Part shown: positions 61,461-64,000 of the stretch, in pieces
Layout: every line of letters begins with the position of its first letter
How positions within the stretch are numbered: the first letter of the stretch is position 1
Made by a program: the position numbers and the translations under genes
Assembly (NCBI GenBank): GCA_002361955.1
Contig: DESK01000041.1
Location: 1 to 64,000 of the forward strand
DNA length: 64,000 nt
Source of the DNA: Lachnospiraceae bacterium UBA3316
GTDB taxonomy: Bacteria; Bacillota; Clostridia; Lachnospirales; Lachnospiraceae
Reading direction: 5' to 3'
Notes under the pieces: model-generated
Database searches by the model: none
What the model was told of the DNA's origin: nothing
What the model saw: only the letters and a program-made list of their open reading frames with translations

Positions 61461-61502
61461 GCTTTTTTCCTCGTTTTGCGATATCCTCTTTGTGCTTTTA
61501 TG

Positions 61503-61531
61503 AGTATAGCATATTTTAAATAGCAGAACAA
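61503..61531 (-). promoter_or_regulatory. Promoter of the zf-HC2-polA-coaE operon
   Basis: Minus-strand TTGTTC (61526-61531), 17-bp spacer ending TGC (extended -10), TATACT (61503-61508). Confidence 0.6.
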
Positions 61532-61533
61532 GC

Positions 61534-61580
61534 GGAACCGGAGCGCCGCTGAAATCTATTTCCAGTGACACTCCGGTTCC
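61534..61580 (-). terminator. Hairpin after the surface-protein gene
   Basis: GGAACCGGAG (61534-61543) and CTCCGGTTCC (61571-61580) make a perfect 10-bp stem with a partly paired interior. No U-tract; its foot touches the -35 of the next promoter. Confidence 0.5.
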
Positions 61581-61612
61581 TGTATGGTATGCTGCCGCCT
61601 GCGCGCAGGGGC

Positions 61613-64000
61613 CTACTTTACCTTAACGGCTTTTGATTTTTTGTAGGGGCCGTAAACATTCTTTTTCACAGCCACTACCCTGTAATAATACTTTTTGCCC
61701 TTCTTCACCTTTTTGTCTGTGTATGTGACGGTTTTCACCTTCTTGATCTGGGCAATCTTTTTGTAACCGCTGCCTGCCTTGGTGGAGCGGAGGATGATAT
61801 ATCCGGTGGCTCCCTTGACACGCTTCCAGGTCACTTTTACCGTTCTCTTGCTGCCTGCCTTCAGGGCTTTTACGGTAACCTTGGCTGTGGCCTTGGGCAG
61901 GGTAATGCTTGTGCCCTGGCTGCGCTGGCTGACAGAGGTTCCGTTGGCTGCTTCCACGTAATAGGTGGATTTGCCGCCGGCAGGCTTCGTGTCATAATAA
62001 GTATCCTGAACGGTGGTTCCAAGCAGGGAGAGCTTGCTTCCGGTTTTCCTGTAAATCCGGTACTCCTTCGCTCCCACCACCTTCTGCAGCGTCACCTTTA
62101 CCTGGGAGCTGCCGGAGCGGATCACACTCTTTAAAGAAGTGATCGCAGGCGTCGCCGGTACGGGATTCTGGGGCTCTGTCTGGGGCTCATCCGGTTCTGT
62201 CTGAGGCTCGTCAGGCTCCGTGGAGGGCTCACTGGAGAATTTCGTAAGTCCGTCGATGGCTGCTTTCAACAGATTCATGGCATCGGCAAGCTGCTCTTTC
62301 GTGCTGGAAGCGTCGTTTTGGATGTTTCTTGCGTTCTCTAAGGCATTCTGAAGGGCCTCCCAGCTCTCCTTTGTGTAAATAGAGGAATCGCGATAGGTGT
62401 TTTCTGTCTGGTCGATCATGCCTCCCAGCTCTTTTTTCAGTTCTTCCTTCTCATCGGGTTCTTCCCCGGAACCGCCGGAAGGAAGCAGGTCCTTCCCCCA
62501 GACGCCGTCAGCAGAGCTTCTTGGCAGCACGATGCTTATGGTAGTCTCAGGAAGCTTGGTGTAGTTCAGCACTTCAAAATCATTTTCATTGATATCCGTA
62601 TCGATAAAGCAGATTCGGCGCACAGACTTGTTTTTCGAGATGATCTCATCTCCGACAGGGTCTGTGAGCGGAACGCCTTCCACCATTCCTTCATTTACGG
62701 AAACACCGTCGATCTGTGTCTCGCCGTTGTACAGCACAACTTTGTATTTCTTATTGCTGATGGCCAGATCCCAGTCCGCGTCTGCGGTCTCCAGGTTGAT
62801 CAGCACGCTGTCTTTCTTTCCTGCCGCGCAGCGGACCAGATAAGAAGTATAGGCGGGAATCTCACCTGTCAGGGCCAGGGAAGCCGTATCTTCGCCGGAG
62901 GTGTAGGTGAGGCTGTATCCATCCAGACTTATGGCTTCTGCGGTGGGATTGTACAGCTCAATGAAGCTGTGGGAGATCGCCCCGTCCTTTGTGCCGCATC
63001 CGTAGACCTGGTTGATGATCAGATGCTTCGTCTGTGCCTCCTTGATCTTTACGGTGGCTGTCATGGAGCAGCTGAGGGTTCCCGTCTCCTTTGTGCTGGC
63101 AATCGTCAAGGAGATGGTTTTCCCTTCCAGGGCCTTGTCTACCGTGTAGAAAGCGCCTGTGGCTCCGGCGATGGGAGCGCCGTCCGCATACCACTGGTAA
63201 GAGAGGGTTCCCGTGTTGTTTGTGTTTTCGTCTGCATAGAGAATGGCGCCCGCGATGGCGTTTCCTCTGATGGAAAGCGTTCCCTCAAGCTTTGTCTCCG
63301 GGGGATCGATGGGGCCTTCGCCTCCCGGCCAGGCTCCGTCTGTCAGGCTCCTGGGACGGTAGGCGCTTACCTTTGCCGCATCCGCGCCTTCGTAGGTGAC
63401 TGCTTCAAAATCGGCCACGTTATTGTTTGTGTCCGCAAAATCTATTCTTCGGATGGCTCTCTGTTTGCTGATGGTGCCGTCGGGAAGAGCGTCTCCCTCC
63501 ACGGCTGCCTCATTGACAGAGACACCGTCCTCGATCTTTGATCCCTTGTAGAGGATCAGGCGATAGCGCTTATTATCAATGGTCTGCGTCCATTCCTGGT
63601 CAAAGACGGTAATGGAAAGCTTAATCAGATCCGGTGTGGAGGTATCCTGGGCTTCGCAGCGCACGAGGTAGGAGCTATGGGCGGGAACGCTCTTGCTGCC
63701 ATCCAGCCTAAGCTGCACTTCCTCTGCCGCCCCTCCGTTCTTTCCGCCGGAGAGGTATCCCAGGGTGTAGCCATCCAGGCTGATCTCCTGGTCGGTGGGG
63801 TTATACAGCTCAATAAAGCTATGGGAAACGGGGGTGCCGTCATTGGCTCCGCCGCCGTATACCTGGTGAATCAGCAGATGGTCATTTTTCAGCTCTTCAG
63901 GGGGCAGGACAGCCTCTGTCTCCGGGCTCTCCAGGCTTCCCGTCTCTATGGAACTGGAAACAGCCACCTTGATTTTCTTTCCCACTTCCGCCGCTGTCAG
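61613..64000 (-). CDS. Large surface protein with lamin-tail, Ig-like, FIVAR and FN3 domains (5' end outside window)
   Basis: 795 codons are visible and the frame is open at the right edge, so the N-terminus is missing; a GTG at 63985 is internal. Visible domains, counted from that GTG: end of an Ig-like unit (1-30), lamin-tail domain (about 35-210; HSFIELYNPTDQEISLDGYT), Ig-like unit (235-320), second lamin-tail domain (325-485), FIVAR helical repeat (520-590), an EPDEPQT linker, and two FN3-like domains (615-790) with a very lysine-rich C-terminus. No LPXTG is present. Probably secreted and wall-associated; lamin-tail domains often accompany extracellular nucleases or phosphatases, so such a domain may lie beyond the window. 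Confidence 0.85.
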   Translation of the reverse strand: MTAAEVGKKIKVAVSSSIETGSLESPETEAVLPPEELKNDHLLIHQVYGGGANDGTPVSHSFIELYNPTDQEISLDGYTLGYLSGGKNGGAAEEVQLRLDGSKSVPAHSSYLVRCEAQDTSTPDLIKLSITVFDQEWTQTIDNKRYRLILYKGSKIEDGVSVNEAAVEGDALPDGTISKQRAIRRIDFADTNNNVADFEAVTYEGADAAKVSAYRPRSLTDGAWPGGEGPIDPPETKLEGTLSIRGNAIAGAILYADENTNNTGTLSYQWYADGAPIAGATGAFYTVDKALEGKTISLTIASTKETGTLSCSMTATVKIKEAQTKHLIINQVYGCGTKDGAISHSFIELYNPTAEAISLDGYSLTYTSGEDTASLALTGEIPAYTSYLVRCAAGKKDSVLINLETADADWDLAISNKKYKVVLYNGETQIDGVSVNEGMVEGVPLTDPVGDEIISKNKSVRRICFIDTDINENDFEVLNYTKLPETTISIVLPRSSADGVWGKDLLPSGGSGEEPDEKEELKKELGGMIDQTENTYRDSSIYTKESWEALQNALENARNIQNDASSTKEQLADAMNLLKAAIDGLTKFSSEPSTEPDEPQTEPDEPQTEPQNPVPATPAITSLKSVIRSGSSQVKVTLQKVVGAKEYRIYRKTGSKLSLLGTTVQDTYYDTKPAGGKSTYYVEAANGTSVSQRSQGTSITLPKATAKVTVKALKAGSKRTVKVTWKRVKGATGYIILRSTKAGSGYKKIAQIKKVKTVTYTDKKVKKGKKYYYRVVAVKKNVYGPYKKSKAVKVK

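Overview
The window is a mostly minus-strand stretch of a low-to-mid GC, spore-forming, acetogenic Firmicute. It is most likely a Lachnospiraceae member of the Blautia type. That placement is inference from gene content: spoIVA, a complete carbonyl branch of the Wood-Ljungdahl pathway, a trimeric [FeFe] hydrogenase, and the order rnc-smc-ftsY / ylxM-ffh-rpsP-khpA-rimM-trmD-rplS. No BLAST or 16S evidence was available.

Left edge (1-2130): the end of an integrative element, with a tyrosine recombinase and terminal arm-type repeats, sits inside a purine-type NCS2 permease gene and truncates it. spoIVA follows (2252-3721).

Energy block (3779-22956): hydCBA, encoding an NAD-linked, probably electron-bifurcating hydrogenase, has a clear promoter at 7952-7980. 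A long acs operon, read leftwards from a strong promoter at 22928-22956, encodes in order a His-rich protein, CooT, CooC, CODH (AcsA), a second CooC, ACS (AcsB), both corrinoid protein subunits (AcsD, AcsC), the methyltransferase (AcsE), the corrinoid activator (AcsV), a DUF3786 protein, FchA and FolD, and ends at a strong terminator (8623-8672). Together these carry methenyl-THF to methyl-THF-derived acetyl-CoA, with nickel and corrinoid maturation built in. fhs, metF and formate dehydrogenase are not in the window. FolD appears to have lost its cyclohydrolase residues, so FchA probably supplies that step. Between the acs and hyd operons lies an 840-bp non-coding zone holding a cobalamin riboswitch with no obvious target gene, plus a convergent candidate structured transcript. 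acs and hyd share near-identical direct repeats upstream of their promoters. ackA-pta at 51481-53698 would complete acetate formation.

Middle (23193-32849): an ABC importer of the ABC_sub_bind type, gpsA-plsY-der, prs (the first plus-strand housekeeping gene), pgeF, yraN and rnhB.

Translation and secretion block (32861-48157): two lepB genes around rbgA; rplS, trmD, rimM, khpA, rpsP, ffh, ylxM, ftsY, smc and rnc. Two exported cysteine-hydrolase genes (NlpC/P60 and C39-like) are spliced into the ribosomal-protein operon, and ilvA lies between ftsY and ylxM.

Lipid, acetate and replication block (48260-64000): acpP, plsX, a compact cytidylate-kinase-like gene, rpmF, yceD, ackA, pta, tmcAL (+), a UPF0210/ACT pair, an MBL hydrolase, coaE, polA, a zf-HC2 membrane protein, and at the right edge an incomplete surface protein with lamin-tail and FN3 domains. 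Two copies of a palindromic dispersed repeat (42739-42821 and 50366-50496) sit next to the two genes that interrupt the usual order. No tRNA, rRNA or CRISPR was seen.
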